Assembly: GCF_001720135.1 (NCBI RefSeq)
Contig: NZ_MCRJ01000006.1
Span: 1-61,281, forward strand
Origin: Methylobrevis pamukkalensis
GTDB taxonomy: Bacteria; Pseudomonadota; Alphaproteobacteria; Rhizobiales; Pleomorphomonadaceae
Length of the DNA: 61,281 bases
Reading direction: 5' to 3'
Within the stretch, counting starts at the first letter, position 1. Every line of letters starts with the position of its first letter. Shown piece by piece: positions 43,595 through 53,403 of the stretch. The notes under the pieces are model-generated. The model made no database searches. It saw only the letters and a program-made list of their open reading frames with translations, and was not told the origin of the DNA. The position numbers and the translations under genes were made by a program.

Positions 43595-46500
43595 ATGACC
43601 ACGGCCGATCCGATCGATGCGCTGAAGGCCCGCGTTGCGAGCCTCGACCCCGCCCGGCGCGAGACCCTGCGCCGCCAGCTCGAAGCCCGCGGCATCGCCT
43701 GGGACCGGGTCGCGCCGCCCGAGGCGGTGGCTCTTGCCGTGGCGACGGAGGCGGGGCGTCTGCCGCTGTCGCCGGCGCAGCGGCATTTCCGGATGCAGCA
43801 GCAGCTCGATCCGGCCTCGCCCGCCTTCCACATCGGCTTTGCCTGGCGCTTCCGGGGCCCGCTCGACGCGGACAGTCTGGAGGCCACGTTCCGCTACGTG
43901 ATCGCCCGGCACGAGCCGCTGCGCACCGGCTTTCCGGTGGAAGACGGCGAGGCCTGCCAGTGCGTCGAGCCCGCCGTTCGCTTCGACCTCGGGCGGACGG
44001 ATCTGTCGGCCGATCCGGACCGGCTCACGGACGCGATGCAGGTGGTGGTCGACCGTCCCTTCGACCTCGAATCGCCGCCGCTGCTGCGGGCCGTGCTGTT
44101 CCGGCTTGGCGACGAGGACCACGCCCTGGCGATCGCGATCCACCATATCGTCGCCGACGGCTGGTCGCGCGGCCTCCTGATGCGGGAACTGGCCGCCGGC
44201 TACCGGGCCATCCTCGCCGGCCGTGATCCGGCGCTGGCGCCGCTCGCCTCGAGCTGGAGCGCGCAGGTTCACGCCGAGGCCGCGCGGCTCGGCGGTCCGG
44301 ATGCCGCACGGCAGAAGGCGTGGTGGGAGCGCCGGCTCGCCGATCTGGAGCCGCAGGAACTGCCGGCCGACCGGCCGCGGGCGGGGCTTGCCTCGAACGA
44401 GGCCGGCACGCTGCTGCGGCCGCTGCCCGAACCGCTCGCCGCCGCGGTGCGCGATCTCGCTCCCCGGCTCGGCACCACCACCTTCACCCTGCTGCTGGCC
44501 ACCTTCCAGCTGCTCGTCCACCGCTATTGCGGCCAGCGCGACCTGTCGGTCTGCGTGCCGACCGCCGGGCGGCGCGATCCGCACGCGGCCGGGCTTGTCG
44601 GCCTGTTCGTCAACACGCTGGTGCTGCGCACGCAGCTTGCGCCCGGTCTCAGCTTTCGCGGCTGGCTCGACCGGGTCCGCGAGACGGTCGCCGACGCCTT
44701 CGAGCATCAGGAGCATCCGTTCGCGCAGGTGGTCGAGGCGCTCGGCATCCATCGCGACGCGGGCCAGAGCCCGCTGCTGCAACTGGTCTTCCAGGTGCAG
44801 ACCGAGGGCTACCGCGCCCAGAATGCCGAGACGTTGGACTTCGGCGTGGCGGGTCTTGCGGTGACGCAGGAACTGCTGCCGCCGTCCGCCGCCAAGGCCG
44901 ATCTCAGCTGGTATGTGATGGAGCGCGGCGAGGGAATGGCGATCGCCGCCGAATACCGCCGCGGCCTGTTCGACGCGGCGCGGATCGCGCGGATGGCCGA
45001 TCATTTCGAACGGCTGCTGGCCGCCGTGGTGGCCGCGCCGGATGCGCCGCTGCCGGCGCTCGATCCGCTGTTGCCGGAGGAGAGGGCGGAGTTGATCGCG
45101 CGCGGACGCATCGAGACCCGGCCGCTGCCCCATGCCGGCGTGCACGACGCGATCGCCGCCGTGGCGGCGCGTGACCCGGTCGCGCCGGCGCTTGTCTGCG
45201 GCGGGCGGACCTGGCGCTACGGCGAACTTGAGGCCGCCGCCGACCGGCTGGCCCGCCACCTCCTGGCGCGGCCGGAACTCGGCCGGCCGGGCGCGCGCGT
45301 CGCCGTCTGCCTGCCGCGCAGCGCGATGACGGTGATCGCCTTTCTCGCGGTGCTGAAGGCCGGGGCGGTCTATGTGCCGCTCGACCCGAAACATCCGGCC
45401 GAGCGCATCGGCTACGTGCTGGAGGACGCCGACGCGGCGCTTCTGCTCCACGACGGCAGCCTGCCGCTGGCGGGGCCGGTCATGATCGACCCGGCCGCTT
45501 TCAAGGACGAGCCGCCCCCCGTCGCCCTGCCGCCGACCGATCCGCGCGGCGCGGCCTATCTGCTCTACACCAGCGGCAGCACCGGCCGGCCCAAGGGGGC
45601 CGTGATCGAGCACGCCGGCCTCATGAACCAGATGGTGGCGTTTGCGCGGCAACCCGGCATCGGACCCGGCGACCGGATGCTGGCGGTGACGACCGTCGCC
45701 TTCGACATCTCGATCCTCGAGATGCTGCTGCCGCTCGCCTCGGGCGCGACGGTGGTGCTGGTCGATCAGGACCTGCTTCTCTCGCCGGCCGATCTCGCCG
45801 AAACGCTGCGGGCCGAGCGGATCACCCACATGCAGGCGACGCCGGCCAGCTGGCGGATGCTGCTCGACAGCGGCTGGCCGGGCGACAGGGACCTCACCGC
45901 GATGATCGGCGGCGAGGCGCTCGACGGCCCGCTGGCGCGCCGGCTGCTGGAGCGGACCGGGTCGCTGTGGAACCTCTACGGGCCAACCGAGACGACGATA
46001 TGGGCGAGCGCGCTGAAGATCGAGCCGCGCCATGCGCGGGCCGGCAAGGCGCCGATCGGCGACCCGATCGACAACATGCGCTTTCACCTGCTCGACGCGT
46101 ATCTGGAGCCCGTGCCGGACGGCGTGCCGGGCGAGCTGTTCATCGGCGGCATCGGCGTCGGCCCCGGATACTGGCGCCGGCCGGAGCTGACGAGCGAGAA
46201 ATTCGTGCCCGATCCCTATGCCTTGGGCGAGCCCGGCGCGCGGCTGTACCGCACCGGCGACGTGGTGGTGCGGCGGGTGGCGGGCGAGCTCGAGTTCGTC
46301 GGCCGCACCGATTTCCAGATCAAGCTGCGCGGCTACCGGATCGAGGTCGGCGAGATCGAGAGCCTGCTGCAGGACGATCCGGCCGTGGTGCAGGCGCTGG
46401 TGATCCTCGACGGCGCGCAGGAGCGGCTCGTCGCCTATTGCCGGACGGGGATTGCGCTCTCTGCGGCCGAGACGGGCGATCTGGAACGGGCGCTGCGACG

Positions 46501-46975
46501 TCGGCTCGCCGAGCGCCTGCCGCGTTACATGGTGCCGTCGGCCTTCGTGGTGATGACCGAGTTTCCGCTCAACACCAACGGCAAGGTCGACCGCAAGCGC
46601 CTGCCGGAGCCGGTGGTTCCGGAGGCGGCGGCGCAGGGCACGGCGCCGCGCACCGCGCGCGAGGCGGCGCTTCTGGCCATTTGGCGCGACGTGCTCGGCC
46701 GCGGCGACATCGGCGTCGACGACAACTTCTTTGATCTTGGCGGCGATTCCGTCGCCGGCATGCGCATCGTCGCCCGGGCGCGGGCACGCGGCCTGATGCT
46801 CGATCCCGCCGAGCTGTTCGAGCACCAGACGGTTGCCGCACAGGCGGAGGCCGCGCGGGAGGTGCCGGAGGCGGAGATGCCGGCCGGCGGGGCCGTGGCA
46901 AAGGTTGCGTCGTCGCCGAATGCCGGCCTCGATCAGTTGGTCTCCCGCCTCTCAGTCCGGCAGGGGGACGCCTGA
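43595..46975 (+). CDS. NRPS single module C-A(Gly)-T
   Basis: 1126 residues, intact. C domain (about 50-480) with IHHIVADGWS, preceded by a helical N-terminal stretch; A domain (about 500-1010) with YLLYTSGSTGRPKGAV; carrier with FFDLGGDSVAGMR. By eye the pocket reads D-I-L-Q-M-G-L-I-W, one substitution from the glycine code DILQLGLIW, so glycine is predicted. The carrier has Asp before the Ser (GGDS), the form usually found ahead of epimerases, but none follows and glycine needs none. The start has GGAGAA upstream; the stop TGA shares its A with the next ATG. It probably receives the acyl-polyketide chain after the monooxygenase step. Confidence 0.93.
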   Translation: MTTADPIDALKARVASLDPARRETLRRQLEARGIAWDRVAPPEAVALAVATEAGRLPLSPAQRHFRMQQQLDPASPAFHIGFAWRFRGPLDADSLEATFRYVIARHEPLRTGFPVEDGEACQCVEPAVRFDLGRTDLSADPDRLTDAMQVVVDRPFDLESPPLLRAVLFRLGDEDHALAIAIHHIVADGWSRGLLMRELAAGYRAILAGRDPALAPLASSWSAQVHAEAARLGGPDAARQKAWWERRLADLEPQELPADRPRAGLASNEAGTLLRPLPEPLAAAVRDLAPRLGTTTFTLLLATFQLLVHRYCGQRDLSVCVPTAGRRDPHAAGLVGLFVNTLVLRTQLAPGLSFRGWLDRVRETVADAFEHQEHPFAQVVEALGIHRDAGQSPLLQLVFQVQTEGYRAQNAETLDFGVAGLAVTQELLPPSAAKADLSWYVMERGEGMAIAAEYRRGLFDAARIARMADHFERLLAAVVAAPDAPLPALDPLLPEERAELIARGRIETRPLPHAGVHDAIAAVAARDPVAPALVCGGRTWRYGELEAAADRLARHLLARPELGRPGARVAVCLPRSAMTVIAFLAVLKAGAVYVPLDPKHPAERIGYVLEDADAALLLHDGSLPLAGPVMIDPAAFKDEPPPVALPPTDPRGAAYLLYTSGSTGRPKGAVIEHAGLMNQMVAFARQPGIGPGDRMLAVTTVAFDISILEMLLPLASGATVVLVDQDLLLSPADLAETLRAERITHMQATPASWRMLLDSGWPGDRDLTAMIGGEALDGPLARRLLERTGSLWNLYGPTETTIWASALKIEPRHARAGKAPIGDPIDNMRFHLLDAYLEPVPDGVPGELFIGGIGVGPGYWRRPELTSEKFVPDPYALGEPGARLYRTGDVVVRRVAGELEFVGRTDFQIKLRGYRIEVGEIESLLQDDPAVVQALVILDGAQERLVAYCRTGIALSAAETGDLERALRRRLAERLPRYMVPSAFVVMTEFPLNTNGKVDRKRLPEPVVPEAAAQGTAPRTAREAALLAIWRDVLGRGDIGVDDNFFDLGGDSVAGMRIVARARARGLMLDPAELFEHQTVAAQAEAAREVPEAEMPAGGAVAKVASSPNAGLDQLVSRLSVRQGDA

Positions 46976-49900
46976 TGGGCGGGATCGTCGACGCCTTCGA
47001 CCTGACGCCGACGCAGGCGGGCATGCTGTTCCACACGCTCGCCGCCCCGACGTCCGGCACCTATGTGCAGCAGGTCTCGTGCCGCTTCGACGGGCCGCTC
47101 GACGTCACTGCGTTTCGCGCCGCGTGGGCGGCGACGATCGCCCGCCACGGGGTGCTGCGCGGCGAATGCCATGTCGACGGGCTGGAACGGCCGGCGATGG
47201 TCATTCGCGCGGCCGTCGATGCCGAATGGCGGATCGAGGACTGGCGGGACCGTGAGGATGCGGCGCAGGTCGCGGGCTTCGACGCCTTGCTGGAGGAGGA
47301 CCGCCAGCGCGGTTTCCGGCCCGACCAGGCGCCTCTGCTGCGCTTTGCCCTCCTGCGCGTCGGCGCGGACAGCCACCGCTTCGTCTGGAGTTACCATCAC
47401 CTGCTGATGGACGGCTGGTGCGGATCGCTGCTGGTCCGCGAGGTGCTGGCGCACTATGCCGGCCGGCCTGCAGGACCGCCGCCGCCGCCGTTCCGCCGTC
47501 ATGTGGAGTGGCTCGCCGCGCGCAATGAGGCCGAGGACCGGGCGTGGTGGCAGGCAAATCTCGCCGGGCTTTCCGGGCAGACGCCGCTCGGCATCGGCAT
47601 CGAGGCCGGCGAGAAATCCGCGATGACCGCGTCCGGCACAGGGCAGGTTGCGGAGGTGCGGATGCGTCTCGACGCATCGCTGGCCGCGCGCCTCGGTGCG
47701 ATGGCGCGGGCGGCGCGGATCACCTTCGGCACGCTGGTGCAGGGCGCGTTCGGCCTGCTGCTGGCACGCTATTCCGGCGAGGACGACGTGGTGTTCGGCC
47801 TTGCCCAGTCCGGCCGGCCGCCGGAGCTGGCGGGGGCCGAGGAGATGATCGGCCTGTTCCTCGTCACCGTGCCGGTGCGCATCGATGCCGCGCCGCATCT
47901 GCGGCTGACCGACTATCTGCGGGCGATCCAGTCGGCCGGCCCCGGCCGCCAGCGCCACGGCCACGCGGGGCTTGCCGCGATCCGGCGCTGGAGCGGGCTT
48001 GCCGGCAATGATCCCCTGTTTTCCAGCCTGCTGGTGATCGAGAACTATCCGCTGTCGATCACGCAGGCGGCGTCCGACGGGCCGCTCACGCTTGCCGACG
48101 CCGGAAGCTTCGAGCGCACCGACACGCCGCTCGTCGTCAAGGTTTTCCCCGGCACCGAGCCCGAGATCGCGGTCACGGTCGATCCGGCGCGGATCAGTGC
48201 GGAAGACGGGCGCCGCGTGCTCGCGCATCTGCGCACTGTCCTTTCCGCGATGGCCGACAATCCCGAGACGCGGCTCGGGGCAATCGAGGTGACGGACGAG
48301 GACGAGCGGGCAGGGCTGCTTGCGCTCGGCACGGGCCGGGAAATGCCGCCGGCTGCGCCCGTCCACGAGTGGATCCTCGGGGCCGCCGCCGCCTCGCCGG
48401 AGGCCGTGGCGATCGAAGTTCCCGGTGAGCTTTCGGATGGGCGCGAAACGCAGCGCCTCTCCTATGGCGAGCTCGTCGCCCGCTCGGCCGCCGTCGCCGC
48501 CGCGCTTCAGGCGCGCGGCGTCGGGCGCGGCGATGTGGTCGGCGTCTGCCTCGGCCGGCGTATCGATCTGGTGCCGGTGCTGATCGGCGTGCTGCGGGCG
48601 GGGGCGGCCTACGTGCCGCTCGATCCCGACTATCCCGCCGAACGGATTGCCCATGTGCTGGAGGATGCCGGCGTGACGCTGGTGATCGCCGAGCTGGCGC
48701 CGGACTGGAGCGCTCGGGCGCAACGATTCTCGACGTGGCCGAGGCGCGGGCGGGGAACAGCGCTGCCTTCCGGGCCGTCGCGGTGTCGCCAGCGGATACG
48801 GCCTATCTCATCTACACCAGCGGCAGCACCGGACGGCCGAAGGGCGTGCCGATCCGCCACGACAGCCTGTCCGGCTTTCTCCGGTCGATGATCCACCGAC
48901 CCGGCCTTGCGGCCGGAGACCGGCTGCTGGCGGTGACGACGGTCGCCTTCGACATCGCGGCGCTGGAACTGTTCGGGCCGCTGGTCGTTGGCGGCACGGT
49001 GATCCTCGCCGACGCCGCGACGGTGCGCGACGGCGGTCGTCTCGCCGCGCTTGCCGCCGATGCCGGGGCCACGGTGATGCAGGCGACGCCGGCCGGCTGG
49101 CGGCTGCTGGTCGAGGCGGGCTGGCCGGGCGGGCCGGAGTTCCGCATCTTCTGCGGCGGCGAGGCGCTCGGCACCGACCTTGCCCGCGAGCTGCTTGCCC
49201 GCGGCCGGGAGGTCTGGAATCTCTATGGCCCGACCGAGACCGCGATCTGGTCCGCGGCGCTGAAGGTCGAGGCGGCGCATCTCGCCGGCTCTACGGTGCC
49301 GGTCGGCGGTGCGATCGACGGCACGCAGATCCGCGTCGTCGATCCGCGCGGCATGCCGGTGCCGCTCGGCGTGCCGGGAGAACTGGCGATCGGCGGGGTC
49401 GGCCTCAGCCCGGGCTACCGGCGCAAGCCCGCGCTGACGGCGGAGAAATTCGTGCCCGATCCCTGCGGCGGCATTACAGGCGCCGTGCTCTACCGCACCG
49501 GCGACCGGGTCCGCCTGCGTGGCGACGGCACCATCGCCTTCCTCGGCCGGCTCGACGGCCAGGTCAAGCTGCGCGGCCACCGGATCGAGACCGGCGAGAT
49601 CGAGGCGAGGCTGGCGGCGCATCCGGGCATCGCCCAGGCAGTGGTGGTGGCCAGCGGCGAGGGCGCGTCCGCCCGGCTGGTCGCGGGTCTGCGCTGGCGG
49701 GAGGGGGTGACACCATCGACGCCGGACGAACTGCGCGCCCATCTGGCCGGCAGCCTGCCGGCCTACATGCTGCCGGCCGCCTATGTCCCCGTTCCGGCGT
49801 TTCCGCTGACGCCGAATGGCAAGATCGACCGCCGCGCTCTCGCACTCGCCGTCGGGCGGGAGCCCGTGGCGCGGCCCGCGGCCGACCTTCGCCTCGGCGA

Positions 49901-50240
49901 ACCGGCGGCGGCCATCGCGGCGGTCTGGTGCGAGGTGCTCGGCCTCGGTCAGGTCGCCCTGTCCGACAATTTCTTCGATCTCGGCGGCCATTCGCTGCTG
50001 GCGATGGCGGTGCAGCGCCGCCTCAACGAGCGGCTCGGCCTCACGCTCGACGTGGTCGACATCTTCCGCTTTCCGACACTGGAGACGCTTGCCGGACGGG
50101 CCGCCGGGCTGATGACGGGGAGGGCGGAGGCGGCGGCCGCCGACACCGCTCAGGCCACGGGACGCGCGGCGTCGATCGTCGCCGGACGGGAGCGGCTCGC
50201 GGGCCGGCGGCTGGCGCGGTCCACGACGGCGCCGCGATGA
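46975..50240 (+). CDS. NRPS single module C-A(Gly-type)-T; apparent frameshift
   Basis: About 1088 residues after restoring one base near 48720 (between DWSARA and TILDVAEARAG). The C domain opens FDLTPTQAGMLFHTLAAP, the DCL/dual style, with YHHLLMDGW intact. The A domain has YLIYTSGSTGRPKGVP; the pocket reads D-I-L-Q-F-G-L-I-W, a variant of the glycine code, so glycine is most likely. The carrier has FFDLGGHSLLAMAV, followed by about 45 disordered Ala/Arg-rich residues. The DCL-type C domain does not match the upstream glycine module; its natural donor may be the epimerase-terminated NRPS of the left operon, which would place this module later in the chain than gene order suggests. The stop overlaps the MATE start by 4 nt. 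Confidence 0.9.
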
Positions 50241-51619
50241 GCGCAGAGGGCGGTGCGTCTGGCCCGGGAATAGCAGAGCGCCAGGCGCCGGCAAGTTCCC
50301 TGTTTCAGCTCAGCTTTCCGCTGTTCCTCCATTCGGTGGCGATGTTCGCGGTCGTTCTTCTCGACACGATGATCGTCAGCCACCACGCACTGGCCACCGC
50401 GGCGGCGGTGCAGGTGGCCAACCAGGTGGCGATGGTCGCCTTCGAGGTGTCGGCGCTCCTCGGCGTCGGGGCGGTGATCCTGATCGCCCACGCGCTCGGG
50501 CGCGGCGATGCGGCCGCGGCCCGCGAGATCGCGGCCGTTGCGGTTGCGGCCAACACGCTGCTCGGTGTCGCTGCCGGCCTGCTGCTGGCGGTGGCGGGGC
50601 CGCCGCTGGTGACGCTGCTCGACACGCCGGACGCGATTGCGGGCGAGGCCCAGACCTATCTGCGGGTCGTGGCCGCCGCCATGGGGTTCAACGGCTATGT
50701 GGTGGCTGCCACAGCCTGCCTGCGGGGCTTCGGCCGCAGCCGCACGGTGCTGGCCCTCGGCCTGTTCGCCGCCGTGTTCTATCTCGTCGCCGAACTGGTG
50801 CTGGTGCTCGGCGCCGGGCCGATCCCGGCGTTCGGCACCCTTGGCAGCGCGCTCGGCACGCTGGCGACGCGGGTGGCGGCGGCGCTGACGCTGGCGCTGG
50901 TGCTCCTGCGCGGGCTCGGTGTCGGTTTCGACCTTCACCTGTTTCGCCATGCCGGCCGGCGCCGGATTGCAGCGCAGCTGGTCTCGATCTCGCTGCCGAG
51001 CGTCGCCGACAACATCGCCTATGGCGGCTACCAGATCGTGCTGCTCGGCCTCGTCACCGGCCACGGCGTCGCCGCGGTGCTGGCCCGCGGCTACGTGATG
51101 ATCGCGCTCGCCTTCCTGACGCTGGTGGTGATGGCGGTCAGCCATGGCAACGAGGTGCTGATCGGCTGGCTGCGGGGCGCGGGCGGCACGGGCACGGTGC
51201 AGGCGCGCGCGCTCCGCTCGGCCGCGATCGCGGCGATCGCGGCGACGGCGGTGGCAGCCTTGCTGCACGCGCTGGCCGGTCCGTTTCTCGGCCTCTTCAC
51301 CGACGATCCCGCCGTTCACGCGCTGGGCCGCGAACTCCTGTTCCTGACGATCCTGCTGCAGCCGGGGTTCGCCGTGAACACCATCCTGTTCCACTCGTTG
51401 AAGGCGGTGGGCGACACGCGCTGGCCGGCTGTCGTCAGCCAGGCGACCACCTGGTGCGTGGGGCTGCCGCTGGCGGTGCTGCTCTCGTCCGTCCTCGGCT
51501 GCGGCGTTGCCGGCATCTGGTATGCTCTGATCCTCGAGGAGGCGCTGAAGGCGGTGTTCATGCTCCTGCGCTGGCAGGGGCGAAGCTGGCAGCGGCGGGT
51601 GCTGTTCGAGCCGACGTGA
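50237..51619 (+). CDS. MATE-family efflux transporter, probable siderophore exporter
   Basis: 460 residues with about twelve hydrophobic segments in two similar halves, starting SLFQLSFPLFLHSVAMFAVVLL. Typical MATE features are the two bundle repeats, each with a long first helix, and segments such as FNGYVVAATACLRGFGRSRT and VNTILFHSLKAVGDTRWP, the CxRGxG and hxxLkgxGdt loops. It lies between the last NRPS and the phosphopantetheinyl transferase and overlaps the NRPS stop by 4 nt, so it is co-translated with the assembly line. Export of the finished, iron-free siderophore across the inner membrane is the natural role. An outer-membrane partner is not encoded here. Confidence 0.92.
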   Translation: MSAEGGASGPGIAERQAPASSLFQLSFPLFLHSVAMFAVVLLDTMIVSHHALATAAAVQVANQVAMVAFEVSALLGVGAVILIAHALGRGDAAAAREIAAVAVAANTLLGVAAGLLLAVAGPPLVTLLDTPDAIAGEAQTYLRVVAAAMGFNGYVVAATACLRGFGRSRTVLALGLFAAVFYLVAELVLVLGAGPIPAFGTLGSALGTLATRVAAALTLALVLLRGLGVGFDLHLFRHAGRRRIAAQLVSISLPSVADNIAYGGYQIVLLGLVTGHGVAAVLARGYVMIALAFLTLVVMAVSHGNEVLIGWLRGAGGTGTVQARALRSAAIAAIAATAVAALLHALAGPFLGLFTDDPAVHALGRELLFLTILLQPGFAVNTILFHSLKAVGDTRWPAVVSQATTWCVGLPLAVLLSSVLGCGVAGIWYALILEEALKAVFMLLRWQGRSWQRRVLFEPT

Positions 51620-51625
51620 GGGGCG

Positions 51626-52615
51626 ATGGGCCGGGACAAGGACAAGGACGGGGACGGGGACGGCGTGAGCGCAGGGACGGGCAGGGGTTCTGACGGGAGC
51701 TGTGGCGAGGCTGGCCCGCTGGCGCCGGGCGAGGTGCGGGTCTATGTCGTCGACGAGGCGGCGCCGGACCTGCACGAGCGTCTCGATGGCTGGCGGGGCC
51801 TGATGTCGGCCGAGGAGGCCGCGCGCTGGCAGCGCTTCCGCCTTGCCCATCTGCGTGATCGCCATCTTGCCGCCCGGGCGCTGGTTCGCGGTGTCCTGTC
51901 GCTGCACATGCCGCAGGTCGCGCCGCGCGACTGGCGCTTTTCGCAGACCGCTCACGGCAAGCCGGTTCTGGACGGCGAGACGGCCGGACGGATCGGCTTC
52001 AATCTCTCGCACACCGATGGCCGGCTGGTGCTGGCGGTGGCGCTGGCGCCCGCCGTCGGCGTGGACATCGAGCGGCGCGACCGCGAGGCCGAGATGCTCG
52101 ATCTGGCCGACCGGTTCTTTGCGAGGGGCGAGGCCGCGGCGCTGCGCGCCCTGCCGCAGGCCGACCGGCGCCGGCGCTTCTTCGATCTCTGGACGCTGAA
52201 GGAGGCCTATATCAAGGCGCAGGGGCTCGGCCTGTCGCTGCCGCTGTCGTCCTTCGAGATCGACTTTCCGCAGGCGGAGGGACGGGAGGACGGCGACCCC
52301 GGCCGCCTCACGCTCCGGCTTCCGCAGGATGCCGCGCCGACGACCGCGTTGCCCGGCGGACCGGGCGACGCCCCGTGGCACCTCTGGTGCCTCGACGCCG
52401 GCGCCGACCACGCCCTCGCCCTCGCATTGTGCGGCGAGGATGACTGGCGGCCCCGACTGTTCACCGGCCTGCCGCCGGGGGATTTTCGCGAAACGGCGTG
52501 CCGGGTCCTGCGCCGCACGGCCCCCCTCGGGCAGGCCTCCCGCCCGCAGGAGGCGCGCCGGCGCGGGTCTCAGGCGGCGTCGGCCGCTGCCTTCAGCGAC
52601 GACGGAAAGCCGTAG
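51626..52615 (+). CDS. Sfp-type 4'-phosphopantetheinyl transferase
   Basis: Converts apo carrier domains of the NRPSs, PKSs and FAAL-ACP to the holo form using CoA. The 329-residue protein has GFNLSHT (124-130), GVDIE (145-149) with the Mg-binding acids, and FFDLWTLKEAYIKA (about 185-198), the complete Sfp signature. The first 30 residues are a low-complexity Asp/Gly stretch encoded by a GGGGAC-rich tract; a later GTG start near 51665 is possible, but GAGGGG stands before the ATG used here. Six bases follow the MATE stop. Its last 46 nt overlap the 3' end of the convergent panD gene, so the C-terminal tail (SQAASAAAFSDDGKP) is probably not functional sequence. Confidence 0.94.
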   Translation: MGRDKDKDGDGDGVSAGTGRGSDGSCGEAGPLAPGEVRVYVVDEAAPDLHERLDGWRGLMSAEEAARWQRFRLAHLRDRHLAARALVRGVLSLHMPQVAPRDWRFSQTAHGKPVLDGETAGRIGFNLSHTDGRLVLAVALAPAVGVDIERRDREAEMLDLADRFFARGEAAALRALPQADRRRRFFDLWTLKEAYIKAQGLGLSLPLSSFEIDFPQAEGREDGDPGRLTLRLPQDAAPTTALPGGPGDAPWHLWCLDAGADHALALALCGEDDWRPRLFTGLPPGDFRETACRVLRRTAPLGQASRPQEARRRGSQAASAAAFSDDGKP

Positions 52616-53040
52616 CTTTCAAGCCCGGTCTGCTCGCTGTGGACCGCCATGTCGAGGCTGCCGTCCGGGCGGCGGAAGACGTCGTAGACGACGCGGTCGA
52701 TCACCGCATTGCCGGGGCCGAAGATCAGCACCTTCGGCTTCGTCGCGATCACGTCGTCGACCTCGCACAGGGTGCTGCCGGCGATGATCACCTCGTCGCC
52801 CTCCTGGCAGGTGCGGGCGGCGGCGCCGTTGAGCACGCAGCAGCGCGAGCCGGGCTCGCCGTAGAGCACATAGGTGGCGATTCGCGCCCCGGACATCTTG
52901 TTCCAGATCTCGACGAATTCCAGCGGCTTCAGCCCGACCTCGCGGCAGATGTCGCCGTCGATGGTGATCGAGCCGTGGTAGTCGAGCCGGGCGCCGGTGA
53001 CGCGCATGCCATGCAGCTTGGCGCTGACGTATTTTTCCAT
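52570..53040 (-). CDS. panD: Aspartate 1-decarboxylase (PanD), precursor form
   Basis: Pyruvoyl enzyme that makes beta-alanine from L-aspartate for pantothenate and CoA. The self-cleavage site is Gly23-Ser24 in DYHGSITID, with the start-proximal KLH and the conserved IWNKMSGARIATY, GSRCCVLNGAAA and GDEVIIA all aligned with known PanD. At 156 residues it is about 30 longer than usual, with a variable C-terminal tail. GAGGAGG lies before the ATG. It is convergent to the phosphopantetheinyl transferase and divergent from the receptor gene. Role here may be to feed phosphopantetheine synthesis for some ten carrier domains, or to supply beta-alanine as a building block; no A-domain pocket in the locus shows the known beta-alanine code. 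It may also be plain housekeeping. Confidence 0.92.
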   Translation of the reverse strand: MEKYVSAKLHGMRVTGARLDYHGSITIDGDICREVGLKPLEFVEIWNKMSGARIATYVLYGEPGSRCCVLNGAAARTCQEGDEVIIAGSTLCEVDDVIATKPKVLIFGPGNAVIDRVVYDVFRRPDGSLDMAVHSEQTGLESYGFPSSLKAAADAA

Positions 53041-53339
53041 CGCAGTTCCTCCTCGGGGATCTTCGGGCTCCGGATTTCCGGCCTCTGCCGGCGCGAGCCC
53101 TTCGGCCGCAGGTGCGGCGCAATGCGTTCGGGGCCTGCCGCTGGCGTTTGCTCCCGCTGATCGACGTTCGGTCCGCCCTGCAATTCAGCGCGTCCGGTCC
53201 GGCAGCCTCAGCCGTTGCGGCCGGGCTGCCGTGTCGCCGCGACACAGGCGGCCTCGCGCGGGAGAAGTTGGGATCGTTACAATTTGTGGCCGAAAAGAAA
53301 CAGTTGCGGCTGAAGCAAGGCGAAAGGCAGGTTATTTAT

Positions 53340-53354
53340 TGACTCTCATACTCA
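53340..53354. promoter_or_regulatory. RirA-type iron-responsive operator of the TonB receptor gene
   Basis: TGACTCTCATACTCA is an exact TGA-N9-TCA match, 50-64 bases upstream of the receptor start. As at 35374, a TTGACT hexamer (53339-53344) overlaps the operator, with TATCGC 16 bases further on as a possible -10 element. The repeated arrangement supports iron-dependent repression at the -35 region. Confidence 0.75.
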
Positions 53355-53374
53355 TGAATCTATCGCTATTCATG
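53353..53374. promoter_or_regulatory. Second inverted repeat downstream of the receptor operator
   Basis: CATGAAT and ATTCATG are perfect seven-base arms around an eight-base spacer, 30 bases before the receptor start and overlapping the operator by two bases. The arms resemble those of the importer operator (ACATGA...TCATGT), but the TGA to TCA spacing is 12, not 9. It may be a second regulator site or a hairpin in the leader. Confidence 0.5.
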
Positions 53375-53403
53375 TGTATGGGACTCATGTTTTGGAGGCT
53401 GGT

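Larger units (their letters stand above)
53041..53403. other. Intergenic region between panD and the receptor gene
   Basis: No coding region is supportable in these 363 bases. The left part (53041-53270) is GC-rich and featureless apart from the panD ribosome-binding site; the right part becomes AT-rich and carries the receptor promoter with the operators described separately. Confidence 0.6.
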
